In this document: piece after piece, positions 49,701-59,385 of the stretch
Numbering within the stretch: position 1 is the stretch's first letter
How the letters are laid out: the number at the start of each line of letters is the position of its first letter
DNA from: Histomonas meleagridis
Taxonomy: Eukaryota; Parabasalia; Tritrichomonadida; Dientamoebidae
NCBI GenBank assembly: GCA_020186115.1
Contig: WSYJ01000001.1
Span: forward strand, 1,054,001-1,118,000
DNA length: 64,000 bases
Direction of reading: 5' to 3'
Made by a program: the position numbers and the translations under genes
The notes under the pieces: model-generated
What the model was told of the DNA's origin: nothing
Databases searched by the model: none
What the model saw: only the letters and a program-made list of their open reading frames with translations

Positions 49701-50045
49701 AATAATATAACAAGACAACCTTTGAAGGGTAGGAAGAAAGGTGGAGGAATTAGATTGGGAGAAATGGAAAGAGATGGTTTGCTGGGTCAAGGTGTTTCGT
49801 TCTTGTTAAGAGATAGATTCATGTGGTGCAGCGATGGTTGCACTGCTTACTTGTGTAGGAAATGCGGTTCGTTCTTGTTCACACATAAAAGAAGAAACGA
49901 AAACGATTACGAAGAAGTTTATTGCGACTTTTGTAAGGAGGCAGGAAAAACTTCAACTGTTTTCATCCCTTACGTGTTAAGATATTTGACAGCAGAATTG
50001 GCCGCAATGAATATTAGAATGAAATTCGAAGTTGACGAAGATTAA
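46734..50045 (+). CDS. RPA2: DNA-directed RNA polymerase I, second-largest subunit
   Basis: 1103 residues from the ATG at 46734; the frame is open 15 codons further upstream but only from a TTG. It carries the standard beta-subunit landmarks in order: [33 protein letters not shown] (a Pol I-type sequence), [37 protein letters not shown] then VERGFGHG, and [40 protein letters not shown] follows, and a C-terminal zinc ribbon (CRKC...CDFC). The [12 protein letters not shown] and ERGFGHG variants favour Pol I over Pol II or III. The product is half of the active-site cleft that transcribes rRNA in the nucleolus. Confidence 0.95.
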   Translation: [1103 protein letters not shown]

Positions 50046-50195
50046 ATAATAATAAATAAATAATAAATTTTTTTATTTGGAGTTGTTTCGGTATCTGATC
50101 AAAGATAAACAAAAATGACGTTGAATTCGTTTTATCCTATGTTCAAAGGGTAAGTTAAGGACATCTGTATGCAATTTTCATGTGCAAAGGATAGT

Positions 50196-50480
50196 GCTGT
50201 CCAAATAAATATCTTTAGCATTAACATCAATTCCTTCTTGCTCAAGAAGTAATTTTACTATTCCTATATAACCTCTTTCAGATGCTCTAATAAGTGCTGT
50301 ATGAAATAATTTGAATAATTTCCAAATTTTATTTTGAAATTTTATATTATTAAAACAAATTCTAAATAAAACAAATAAATATTTTTAGCATTAGTATCAA
50401 TTCCTTATTGTTCTAAAAGGAATTTGTCTGATTCTGTGTGATTATTATAAGATGATATCATTAAGATATATTATAATAAA
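50196..50480 (-). pseudogene. Ankyrin relic, including one spacerless junction
   Basis: The minus strand has a module at 50378-50476 with TAA inside (FLLEQ-stop-GIDTNAKNI), then a 71-nt spacer. An open module follows at 50208-50306 (ALIRASERGYIGIVKLLLEQ). Its NAKDIY end runs straight into TTTGGACAGCACTATCC at 50196-50207 with no spacer. The remaining parts of 50046-51175 are AT-rich with no frame I can support, apart from a 14-A run near 50750. Confidence 0.65.
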
Positions 50481-51159
50481 AATCAGAAGAATTTTGATTA
50501 TGAAATAAAGTCATCCATTATAATAATGAATTTCAATGAAGAAAAGCAATTATTTTAATTTTGCTAAAAATATAAAATAAATTGAATTTAATTCATTACA
50601 ACAGCAACGACAATTTAGAAGTATATATTAAATATTTTTTGCATGAAACAAATAAATTAAATCAAGAAAAATGAACAAAAGGTTGAAGCAAGCTTCTTTG
50701 TGATGTTGCGGCTTTTAAGTTGACTTTTTTCTCGGAATAACTTTTTGTAAAAAAAAAAAAAATATTTGAAATTAAAAAATAAAAATATCATAAAAAAGAC
50801 CAATAAATTCACTTAAAGACATGTTACATAGCATTTATTCTCCACTTTTATTAATATTCTTAAGTTATATAAAAATTTCATAGTGTAATTGCTTATACTA
50901 TTTACAAAAATTACACACTCTATAAGCAAAAATAAACCATTTTAAAAAATATGATAATATAAATGATCATCCTAATTCCATATTAAATCATTTATTGCTG
51001 CAGAAGAAATAACACGAACGTTTATTTTATTTATTAACTTTACTTGTTTCAATTTTCAATCAGTAATTGGTCAGAATGTTTTATGCTCACTTTTTCCACA
51101 TAAAGTGCCAGTTTTTTAATCATTGAATTTTTCTATCGTTCAGAAACCACCTCCCCAAA

Positions 51160-51166
51160 AACCGTT
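51160..51166 (+). promoter_or_regulatory. AACCGTT element upstream of the 51176 start
   Basis: AACCGTT sits nine bases before the ATG, with CTATCGTTC at about 51133-51141 as a second element. Role inferred from recurrence across the window. Confidence 0.4.
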
Positions 51167-51175
51167 TGGCGCCAT

Positions 51176-54100
51176 ATGTCCAGCGATCAAGTCAAGAGCA
51201 ATGCCAAGGCTTTTGCTAAGGTAACTGATATCGTTAATCAACACATCGATCTAAATAAAAAATATGATGATATAAAGGAAAAATATGTGAATCTCCAGCA
51301 AATTTATTCCGACCAATCTGCAAAAAATCAATCTGTCATTCAAGAGTTACATGAAGAACTCAATGAGAAATTACCTATTTATAATACAAAATTTGATACA
51401 TATAATGATTTGCTTCAAAATGTTCAAGATGAAAATGATGATCTTAAAGGCCAAATTGATCAACTTTGTGCTCATGTTTCATCCAAAGGCAGAGTTGTTA
51501 CAACAATTCCTGAAGTTATTCAATATATTGAGTCTACAAATAATAATTCTGTATTTACAAAATTATCCAAAAAATATGGAGTTCCTATCAGTTCTGTCGA
51601 TGATATTATCTTTATGATTGAACAAAATCAGCATTCATATACATTTGAATTTGATACTAATAATAATGATCAAGATATAAACAGCTTAAAATCAAAACTT
51701 AGTACGGCACTGCACCTCAACGAACTTTATGAGCGACAAATTTCAGAGCTTCAGAAAGTACAATCAAAATTTGAAAAAGTATTTCAACAATATCAAGATA
51801 TTAAGCAAGAAAACAAACAACTCAAAAAAGCGTTACGAGACAAAATCTTTGTTCAAAGCGAACTTAAAAACGCCACAGTTGATTCCTTTGATAGAACGCA
51901 ACAAGATGAACAAAATCAAAAGCGACTTAACGCTGAAATCGAACATAATGAAGAATTACAAATGAAAATTGCTGAATATGAAACAAATAATTCACAATTA
52001 CAAATCGAACTTAATGAAGCAAAAGAAACCATCAACAAACAAAAAGAAATGTTAGCGAAAGCAGAGTCCAAATATCAGAATTCGATTATTTCATCTTCGA
52101 ATGATTTCCAACAAACGATTTCATTATTAGAAGAATTTATCGAAGAGAAAGACAAACAAATTACACTTTTATATAAGCAAAGAAGTGATTTAATTCAAAG
52201 TGCTCAAAAGATTGATTTAATTATTGGGAAAGTTGAAGAAAAATATAATAATTTAACAAACGAAAATAATTTATTAAATGAAAAGTCAAATGAATTACAA
52301 ATACAAATTGAAGAACTTAAAAATGAATCATTTTTAACATCTGAAACATTAAAACAAGAAATACAAAATATATTACCCGAAAACATTGCGGAAGAATCCG
52401 AAAAATATCAAAACTTATCATTTAATAATTATATTAAATCGATTATACAACTTTTTACTAAATATAATGAAGCAATTCTCCAAAATTCTAATGATGAAAA
52501 CAATGAGAAAAATGAAATTTCGAGAAGAGAAAATGCACTTGTAGTACAACTAGAAAATATTATTTCATTTATTAGAACAATCTCAAAGACAGATAATATT
52601 GATCCTTATGATCAAACATTAATTTCGATACAATGTGCACGTGTTGGACAATTTATTGATGAAGAATTCGATGGAATACAAATCAATAATTATCCATCAT
52701 TAATTAAATCAAATGAACTTAAATCAATTATGAAAATATTTTTGGATTTCGTTAATCAAAATGATATTGAAGAAACGCCAATTAAAGAACTTTATATACT
52801 TTTCATTATAATTCTTCAAGTTAATTCATTATTGTTTAAACAAACAGATGATTTAATGCAAGAATCAAATAAATCAAAAGTAAATCAGCAATTAAATGAT
52901 GAAAAACTTCAAATCGAATTGGAATTAAATCAAATGAAAAATAAATTAGAAAAATCAAATGAAATTATTGGTAATTTAATTGAAGTCGATTCATCATTTG
53001 ATTTCTTTGAGAATTTTAATGATTTCGTCGAGATATTTAATGAAATTAATAAACAAAATGAAGAAAACAAATCGTTAATAAATGATTTGGAAGAAAATAA
53101 TAATGAAAACAATGAAAGAATTAAACAATTAGAAAACATTAAAGAAAAAATCGAAAATTCAAATAAAAAATTGTTATATGATAATAACGTTTTACTTGAA
53201 AAAATTAAAAAAGATAAAATGGAAAATAATGAAAAGATACAAAAACTAAATCAACAAAAAGAAACTTTAAATGATATGATAACTGAACAAGAGAAACAAA
53301 TAAATGAAATAATAAAAACGAAATCCGAAAAAATAACAAAATTCAAAGAACAAAATCAAAAACTTGAGACGACAAACAAAGAAATGAATTCCAAAAACAA
53401 AACATTAGAATTAAATAATCAAATTATATCTAATGAAAACAATACTTTAAAGTCACAAATTAATACATTACTAAAAGAAAATGAAAAAATTCGAAATGAA
53501 AATCTAAAACTTCAACAAAAGAATACACAAATTAAAGAACAAAATCAAAAACTTAAAAATATTAATACTGAAACACTTGAAAACATTAAAGAACAAAACA
53601 AATCATTACATAAGTTATATGATAATCGTGTTTCATCGCTTGAAACTAAAGTCAATGAATATCAAATTAATAATAAAGAATTAGAAGAAACAATTAAAAC
53701 ATTACAAAGTAAAATAACGCAATCACAAAATGAACTTTCGAACATGAAAATTAATGAACTTAAATTGAAATGTAATATATCGAAATTAAATGAACAACTT
53801 CAACTTAATGATAACTTATATAACACTAAACTTAAAACATCACAGTTTGTAACAGAACAAAAAGTTAATGAAAATGAACAAAAAATTAAAGATATTAATA
53901 ATATGTTATTACAAATTATAAAAAATAATTTTAATGTTCAAAAATTACAAAGTGAAAACTTAAACGAAACAATCGAAAAACTTTCGAAGTTACTTAAAGA
54001 ATCAGAAATAAATCAAATTATTAAACTTAAGGAAACAATTGGAATTAATTCATTCATCGAATATTATAATGATATCCAAAACGAATTAGATGAGAAAAAT

Positions 54101-54520
54101 TTGGTTTTAATTAACAATGAAAATAAAATTAATAAACTTGCAAAACAATTAAAGAAAATGTTGAAAGAAAAAGAAAACTCCGATAAATTAATCGATGAAT
54201 GTCGAACATGGAATAAATGGGCAAATTCATTGTACTATCAAGTGACGGATATGAAAGTGTCGCAAAGGATAAATGGTAACGAGTTAAGACATTCGTTGGA
54301 AGAATTGGTGTATAATTCGATTGGTAATAGAGCGTTACATAGGAAATTGGAATTGTTGAGAACGCAAAAACAAGTGCTGAAGTCAAATAAGTTCGCGCCG
54401 ATATTGTACGCAAAGATAAATAGAGAAACGAACTCACTGAGGCCAATAATTCTGACTGCAATGTGCTTGAATAGACTCAAAAAAAGAGGCGGAAACGCAC
54501 TGAGTAATTATGTTAAATAA
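51176..54520 (+). CDS. Long coiled-coil protein, unknown
   Basis: 1114 residues with ATG at 51176. Almost the whole chain is heptad coiled coil rich in Gln, Glu, Asn and Lys (LINDLEENNNENNERIKQLE and similar). A break near residues 410-590 contains more hydrophobic helices. The last 110 residues are more varied (EECRTWNKWANSLY-like, RHSLEELVYNSIGNRALHRK). Such proteins in flagellates often belong to the cytoskeleton, basal body or Golgi tether classes, but nothing here decides between them. No motor, kinase or membrane segment is seen. Base composition shifts towards higher GC in the last 300 bases, as in other genes here. Confidence 0.7.
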   Translation: MSSDQVKSNAKAFAKVTDIVNQHIDLNKKYDDIKEKYVNLQQIYSDQSAKNQSVIQELHEELNEKLPIYNTKFDTYNDLLQNVQDENDDLKGQIDQLCAHVSSKGRVVTTIPEVIQYIESTNNNSVFTKLSKKYGVPISSVDDIIFMIEQNQHSYTFEFDTNNNDQDINSLKSKLSTALHLNELYERQISELQKVQSKFEKVFQQYQDIKQENKQLKKALRDKIFVQSELKNATVDSFDRTQQDEQNQKRLNAEIEHNEELQMKIAEYETNNSQLQIELNEAKETINKQKEMLAKAESKYQNSIISSSNDFQQTISLLEEFIEEKDKQITLLYKQRSDLIQSAQKIDLIIGKVEEKYNNLTNENNLLNEKSNELQIQIEELKNESFLTSETLKQEIQNILPENIAEESEKYQNLSFNNYIKSIIQLFTKYNEAILQNSNDENNEKNEISRRENALVVQLENIISFIRTISKTDNIDPYDQTLISIQCARVGQFIDEEFDGIQINNYPSLIKSNELKSIMKIFLDFVNQNDIEETPIKELYILFIIILQVNSLLFKQTDDLMQESNKSKVNQQLNDEKLQIELELNQMKNKLEKSNEIIGNLIEVDSSFDFFENFNDFVEIFNEINKQNEENKSLINDLEENNNENNERIKQLENIKEKIENSNKKLLYDNNVLLEKIKKDKMENNEKIQKLNQQKETLNDMITEQEKQINEIIKTKSEKITKFKEQNQKLETTNKEMNSKNKTLELNNQIISNENNTLKSQINTLLKENEKIRNENLKLQQKNTQIKEQNQKLKNINTETLENIKEQNKSLHKLYDNRVSSLETKVNEYQINNKELEETIKTLQSKITQSQNELSNMKINELKLKCNISKLNEQLQLNDNLYNTKLKTSQFVTEQKVNENEQKIKDINNMLLQIIKNNFNVQKLQSENLNETIEKLSKLLKESEINQIIKLKETIGINSFIEYYNDIQNELDEKNLVLINNENKINKLAKQLKKMLKEKENSDKLIDECRTWNKWANSLYYQVTDMKVSQRINGNELRHSLEELVYNSIGNRALHRKLELLRTQKQVLKSNKFAPILYAKINRETNSLRPIILTAMCLNRLKKRGGNALSNYVK

Positions 54521-54894
54521 ACAAAAGTTTCTGAATAATAAAAGAAAATATTTTGAACATTAAATGTGTCAGACAATCTAATAAAGTATGTATTTTCTCC
54601 TTAAAATGTTGAATCTCCAGTTAACTGAGTTTCTGTACTATCCCTGAGAACATTTCCATGGTGAACAACTTATGAAATACAAATTAATGTTATTAAAAGT
54701 TGATATATATTTTTTTTGTCAAAATGCTTATAATCTTAAAGATATCCGAATATTTCTATTATTCAAACATTAAAATATGTAACAATCAAATACAATTTAA
54801 TTCCGTAAACCCATTTTTTCTTTGCTCTCTATTAAATGTTTTTTATGTAAAACGTTTAAACTTATGTAAAAAAGGATTACAATCCGAATAACAT
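54521..54894. other. Intergenic between convergent genes, no gene seen
   Basis: About 370 AT-rich bases between two convergent stops. No supported frame or RNA gene. Confidence 0.5.
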
Positions 54895-55785
54895 TTATTT
54901 AACATTTATCTTCACCAGTCTTGCTGATCTTGGTGAAACAATGATCGGCTTCGGCGGTTTCTTCACATCACCTACTAAAAAGTGCTGTTTACGATTAATT
55001 TCGATACAATTTGATTTGACTGACATGTCACTTTTGTACTTTTCGTCGAGTTTTCTGAGCGCTTCTTCTCTTTCGTTGTTTAGTAGCAGTATTTCTCTTT
55101 TGTGTCTATCTGTCAATTGCTTTCTAAGTCTTTTTACGTCTGCGCGTGGAGGTGAATGATGTACTGTTTGCATACGAGATGCAGTTGCAATAGCTCTGAC
55201 TTTAAACGTTGGTGACGATGTGTATGAGTCAGGAATAACTTTTACGACCTTGGGCGTGGTCTTTACCATGTTTGAAATTCCATTCCTTGTATCAAATGCT
55301 TTGAGTTCTTTTGAATGTTTTTCAAGTAATTTTTTGATTTTGATTCTGTACTTCTCTTGTTCACACTCAACAGCCTTTGCCCATGCTTGAGACTCTTTTT
55401 CTAAATCTTCTTTTGCTTGAGAGATTTGTGCATCATTTACATTAATTGTTTCTTCAATTAAATTTTCAGGGTGAAAAATAGGAGGCATTAATTTCTTTGT
55501 AGTGTTAAGATCGAAATTGGTTGTAAAATTTTTATTTTCGGTTGAATCTTGATAATATGGTTGATAAGATTCTGGATTATCAGAAAAATCTTCATCATCA
55601 TCTGAATGAGTTATTACATATGATTCATCAGGATAAATATCTTCATCACTATCATCTTTAGTTCTTGGTGATTGTGCAAGAAATTGTGGAGGGAAGAAAT
55701 GTCTACGATAAAACTCATTAGAATTCTGAGGGACATGGACTTCGTCAATTACAATCGGCCCGTTGGATTGCATTTGCGAGCTCAT
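54895..55785 (-). CDS. Unknown protein, acidic disordered N-half and coiled coil
   Basis: 296 residues from the ATG at 55785. Residues 40-80 are acidic and Ser-rich (DDSDEDIYPDESYVITHSDD). Helical coiled-coil segments lie at about 120-165 (KEDLEKESQAWAKAVECEQE) and 215-255 (DVKRLRKQLTDRHKREILLL). Between and after them is a basic, Pro/Ser-rich linker. No named domain is recognised. It could be a cytoskeletal or adaptor protein. It converges with the long coiled-coil gene and is divergent from the BRO1 gene. Confidence 0.6.
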   Translation of the reverse strand: MSSQMQSNGPIVIDEVHVPQNSNEFYRRHFFPPQFLAQSPRTKDDSDEDIYPDESYVITHSDDDEDFSDNPESYQPYYQDSTENKNFTTNFDLNTTKKLMPPIFHPENLIEETINVNDAQISQAKEDLEKESQAWAKAVECEQEKYRIKIKKLLEKHSKELKAFDTRNGISNMVKTTPKVVKVIPDSYTSSPTFKVRAIATASRMQTVHHSPPRADVKRLRKQLTDRHKREILLLNNEREEALRKLDEKYKSDMSVKSNCIEINRKQHFLVGDVKKPPKPIIVSPRSARLVKINVK

Positions 55786-56072
55786 GATGTGTATTTCTGG
55801 AACGGATTTAAACTGACGATTTTATAAATATTTTTTTATATAAATTTTTTGAACTATATAATTGAAAACAATTAGCATTACTAAAATAATAATTATTTCT
55901 ATAATATAAATTTTCTAATTACTCTAAATATAGATTAATATATATATATTATGTTAAGATAATTCGATTTTGATCAAATCTGACTAGATACTTTTTGTGT
56001 GGATTGAATTCAGGTGTAAACCTCACGCACAAAAACCGTCGGAAGTGGACTTTTTTATTTGATAAATTTTAA

Positions 56073-57752
56073 ATGACTGAAGAAGCTGTCTTTCGGATTG
56101 CTCCATTACCAACATATGCGCCAAAATACATGACAACAAAAGCAATCACTGTTGGTAAAAATGTTGTAGATTATATAAAGAAAAGTATGGGAGTTACAGT
56201 TCCAGAAGCATTTATTCAAAGTTGTGATCAATTAGATCAATTAAGAATTACATTCTCTTCTAAGTATGAAACAATTGAAAATGTTGCTGCTTTTGCAGAT
56301 TATAATCATTTACTTCGTTCAGTAACAAAAGATGTGAATCTTGAGGAAGCAAAAATTTCATTCAAATGGGATAAAGGAAGTGGTGGCGTTGATTTTGAAA
56401 TATGTTGCATGGGTTGTAATATTGTTAATGGTCTTCTTGCTTCAGCATCTCAAATTTCACTATCAGAATTAGCAGGATTACAACCATTTGTTTCAAAAAT
56501 TGTTACTGCTCGAGGTATAATGAACAAGTTATTAGAGATGTATGACCCATCTTTTGCTCCTACTCTCAAAGAAGATTATATCAATAACATTTCTTGTTAC
56601 ATAGACGCTTTTTATGCACACGCAACTGTTGCCACTATAGCTCTGAAGTCACCAACAAAGTATGTACTCTATTCTAGGGTTGCCAAAGCTGCCAGTGAAA
56701 AATATCAATTATGTTCACAAATTCCATATTCAATTTATTTCGATGTACTTGCAAATGTTCGTATGTCAGAGAATTGCATTGAAGGATCAGAATATGGCAA
56801 AGCAATTGCATATGGCACAAAAGCGCAACAATTAATTCCAAGCACATTATCCAGCAAAGAAAAGAAAACAGCGCAGAAGCTTGTCGACACCATTTTTGCG
56901 CCATTTAGAGCCAAATTTGATCAATGTGAGCGTGACAACACACAATTATATTTAGATCCAATTCCAAAAGAACTCGATGAAATTCAACCAGCGGCTAACC
57001 AATGCCCACCCAAGTTTAACTGGGAGAGTACAGCCCAAGTATCACCCATCCAAGATTCGATATCTGGATCATCAAATGAAAGGATCAATCAAAAGTTCGA
57101 AAACATCAAATCCCAAACCACTAACTGTATGCGTGACATAGATGCCTTCTTAGCCCAATCACCTGCTACTTTCACGCGCGACATTTCCGAAATTCAGCAT
57201 CAAATGGCGACCGTTAGGAACGAAGTTCAACAAATTGCACGATTAGTCGAAGATAAGCTCCGAGTTGATCACCAACGCATCCAGCAAGGTTATCCTAATG
57301 CTTATACACATTATAACACGCTTGCGCCATTACTTGGCGAAGCCGTATCAATTGATCAAATATATGAACAAGAAATTAATCGAATCAATGAAGTCACCAA
57401 ACGATTTGAAGGCGCACCACAACGCTTAAATAGTGCCAAGAACGATATCCAGTTACAAATTACACATGCGCAACAAATTTTCGACGATGCGATGGGCGCA
57501 TTACAAAACGAATCGAACGCGCAAGCAATAATGTCGATTGCAGCAAAGGCATGCAATGATTTAGATGGCGTTATGTCTGCGCTGAATCCGATCTTTGACT
57601 TTGTGCAAGGATTTTCATGCGACTTGCAAAGGGCTGCCGAAGAGTGCCCAAAGATGGGCGCCGTGGTCGAAGGACTTAAGGGCGGAGTCGTGTGCTACGA
57701 AAGGCTGCGAAGTAACTTCTCTAAAATGGTCGGAAAGATTGAATCAGTCTAA
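56073..57752 (+). CDS. BRO1-domain protein (ALIX/Bro1-like)
   Basis: 559 residues, ATG at 56073. Residues 1-310 are a BRO1 domain: helical TPR-like segments, then SEYGKAIAYGTKAQQLI, and ERDNTQLYLDPIPKELDEI. This last part matches the conserved stretch before the end of BRO1 domains, where the core contacts CHMP4-type ESCRT-III. Residues 340-559 form a helical V-like arm. The proline-rich tail that binds partners in ALIX is absent. BRO1 proteins work in ESCRT-driven membrane sorting and scission on endosomes. An AACCGTC element lies at 56034-56040. Confidence 0.87.
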   Translation: MTEEAVFRIAPLPTYAPKYMTTKAITVGKNVVDYIKKSMGVTVPEAFIQSCDQLDQLRITFSSKYETIENVAAFADYNHLLRSVTKDVNLEEAKISFKWDKGSGGVDFEICCMGCNIVNGLLASASQISLSELAGLQPFVSKIVTARGIMNKLLEMYDPSFAPTLKEDYINNISCYIDAFYAHATVATIALKSPTKYVLYSRVAKAASEKYQLCSQIPYSIYFDVLANVRMSENCIEGSEYGKAIAYGTKAQQLIPSTLSSKEKKTAQKLVDTIFAPFRAKFDQCERDNTQLYLDPIPKELDEIQPAANQCPPKFNWESTAQVSPIQDSISGSSNERINQKFENIKSQTTNCMRDIDAFLAQSPATFTRDISEIQHQMATVRNEVQQIARLVEDKLRVDHQRIQQGYPNAYTHYNTLAPLLGEAVSIDQIYEQEINRINEVTKRFEGAPQRLNSAKNDIQLQITHAQQIFDDAMGALQNESNAQAIMSIAAKACNDLDGVMSALNPIFDFVQGFSCDLQRAAEECPKMGAVVEGLKGGVVCYERLRSNFSKMVGKIESV

Positions 57753-58546
57753 TAAACGATTTAATTTGGAAATTTTTGACGATAAATTCCGTTTTGTGCA
57801 CTATGCAATCGTTTGTTGTCGTGATGTGCAAAGATCTGTTCGAAGGAGGTATTGTTGCTTCAGACAAATGCTAATATGTAAACCAATATGTTAAGTGTCC
57901 TGTTTGCTAACTGGTTCTGCTGATACAAAACTTAAGAAGAACAATCCTTTATGATTCATTAAATGTAATGGAACTCCATGAGAAAAAAATCCCTTAGATG
58001 AAATTCCATATAACTTTGTAGGTCATATTTGCCAAAATTAATTGATGATGGAAATACAAAGTCATCAATTACGAGAAGGAAAAATTTAAAATTGAATATT
58101 TTCATTCAAAACTTACCTTAAAAAAACACACTTAAAATATGGATTTATGTAATGAATCATTTTATTTCAAGTCTTGAAAATGTATGGAGAAAAATTGATT
58201 TTCATGATTTTAACGTACAATTTTCGACCGTTTATTTATCCGATACATCCCATAGGCAACATTAAATTAAGATGGAGTCAACCAACGATCCTATTTACAG
58301 AATTTCTTTTAAATATAAAATTATATGCACAATCAATAATACTGATCATGCTACCTTAAATAACCTTCATACACAATTATACAGCAAAATATTTATATTT
58401 TTAATTTTTAGAATTTATTTGAAAATTTTGTAAAAAAAATCATAATTTTGGTTATTCAATTTCCGTGTAAAGTATTTAAAAGTTCAATTGAATACATAAA
58501 TGGAGTCCCTCATGCTTGAATTGACAAAGCTTTGTTAGGCTGTATT
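57753..58546. other. Intergenic, no gene seen
   Basis: About 790 bases after the BRO1 gene. Short frames exist but none shows a recognisable domain or composition that I trust. A CXXC-like TGTAAACCAATATGTTAAGTGT stretch near 57878-57900, followed by TGTTTGC and TCTGCTGATACAAAAC, resembles the zinc-ribbon coding end of eIF2-beta at 42210-42240. It may be a tiny relic. Confidence 0.35.
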
Positions 58547-59026
58547 TTATTTCTTTGCAAAGAAAGCTATGTTGTCACACATGACTTCTTCTAAATGTTT
58601 TAAGAAAGGTTTTATTATCTCATAATTAACTTTATTTAATATTAGATAATCATAATGTCTATAATAACTCAATATTTCTGGATCATTACTATAAAAAGCT
58701 AATCCTTTAACAGTAAATAATAATGTATTTTCAAAATAAATATCCCATAATGAAACCATTTTTATTCTTCTTTTATTTCCTTTTTTTATAATTCTTTCTC
58801 CAACAATTATTTTTATTAACTTTTCTTTAGCAGTTCTTTCATTAGTATAACTGACTTTTACATAACAATTTATAGCATCATAATATTTGAATAAGAACAC
58901 TTCTGGTGTTGAATCACTTACTAAGAATACTTTTTTAATATCTAATATTACATCTGATTTATTCAGATCATAAGGATATTTTTTTCTAATATCATTAAAA
59001 TTAAAGTTAGAATTAATATCGATCAT
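58547..59026 (-). CDS. Unknown small protein
   Basis: 159 residues, ATG at 59026. It alternates strands and helices (VFLFKYYDAINCYVKVSYTN, then IKIIVGERIIKKGNKRRIK) and ends with a helical stretch FLKHLEEVMCDNIAFFAKK. No signal, membrane span or family signature is seen. A well-placed AACCGTT element at 59064-59070 upstream supports it being a real gene. Codon use is more AT-rich than in the housekeeping genes. Confidence 0.5.
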   Translation of the reverse strand: MIDINSNFNFNDIRKKYPYDLNKSDVILDIKKVFLVSDSTPEVFLFKYYDAINCYVKVSYTNERTAKEKLIKIIVGERIIKKGNKRRIKMVSLWDIYFENTLLFTVKGLAFYSNDPEILSYYRHYDYLILNKVNYEIIKPFLKHLEEVMCDNIAFFAKK

Positions 59027-59063
59027 CCTTTAGTAAAAATAAATTATTTTTTTTTAAACCAAA

Positions 59064-59070
59064 AACCGTT
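59064..59070 (+). promoter_or_regulatory. AACCGTT element upstream of the 59026 start
   Basis: AACCGTT about 38 bases upstream of the minus-strand ATG at 59026. Same core as at 16581, 51160 and 56034. Role inferred. Confidence 0.35.
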
Positions 59071-59385
59071 ATAAAGTTCTTTTTAAAGTTCCTTCAGGAG
59101 AACCTTTTACTGACTACATTCCTTTTTCATATTTAAGAGCGAACAGACCTGGAGAAATGAGTGATCTTGATATAGAATTCCTTTATAACTTTCACTTCTA
59201 TTCTGATTTATTTTTACATTACTGACATTACACATTACATGTGTTAATAGTATATATATTTAACAGTTAATTTTTTATTAACGGCTACTTTGTGGCCTAT
59301 TAAATAATTATTTTTTAAAAGTAATGATTTTCAAATTATATGTTTATGCATTTGAATTTAACATATAATTATTTTCTATCTATAT

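Noticed and set aside
57878-57960. Second eIF2-beta gene
   Set aside because: Only a few codons resembling the zinc-ribbon end are visible, without a frame; at most a tiny relic.
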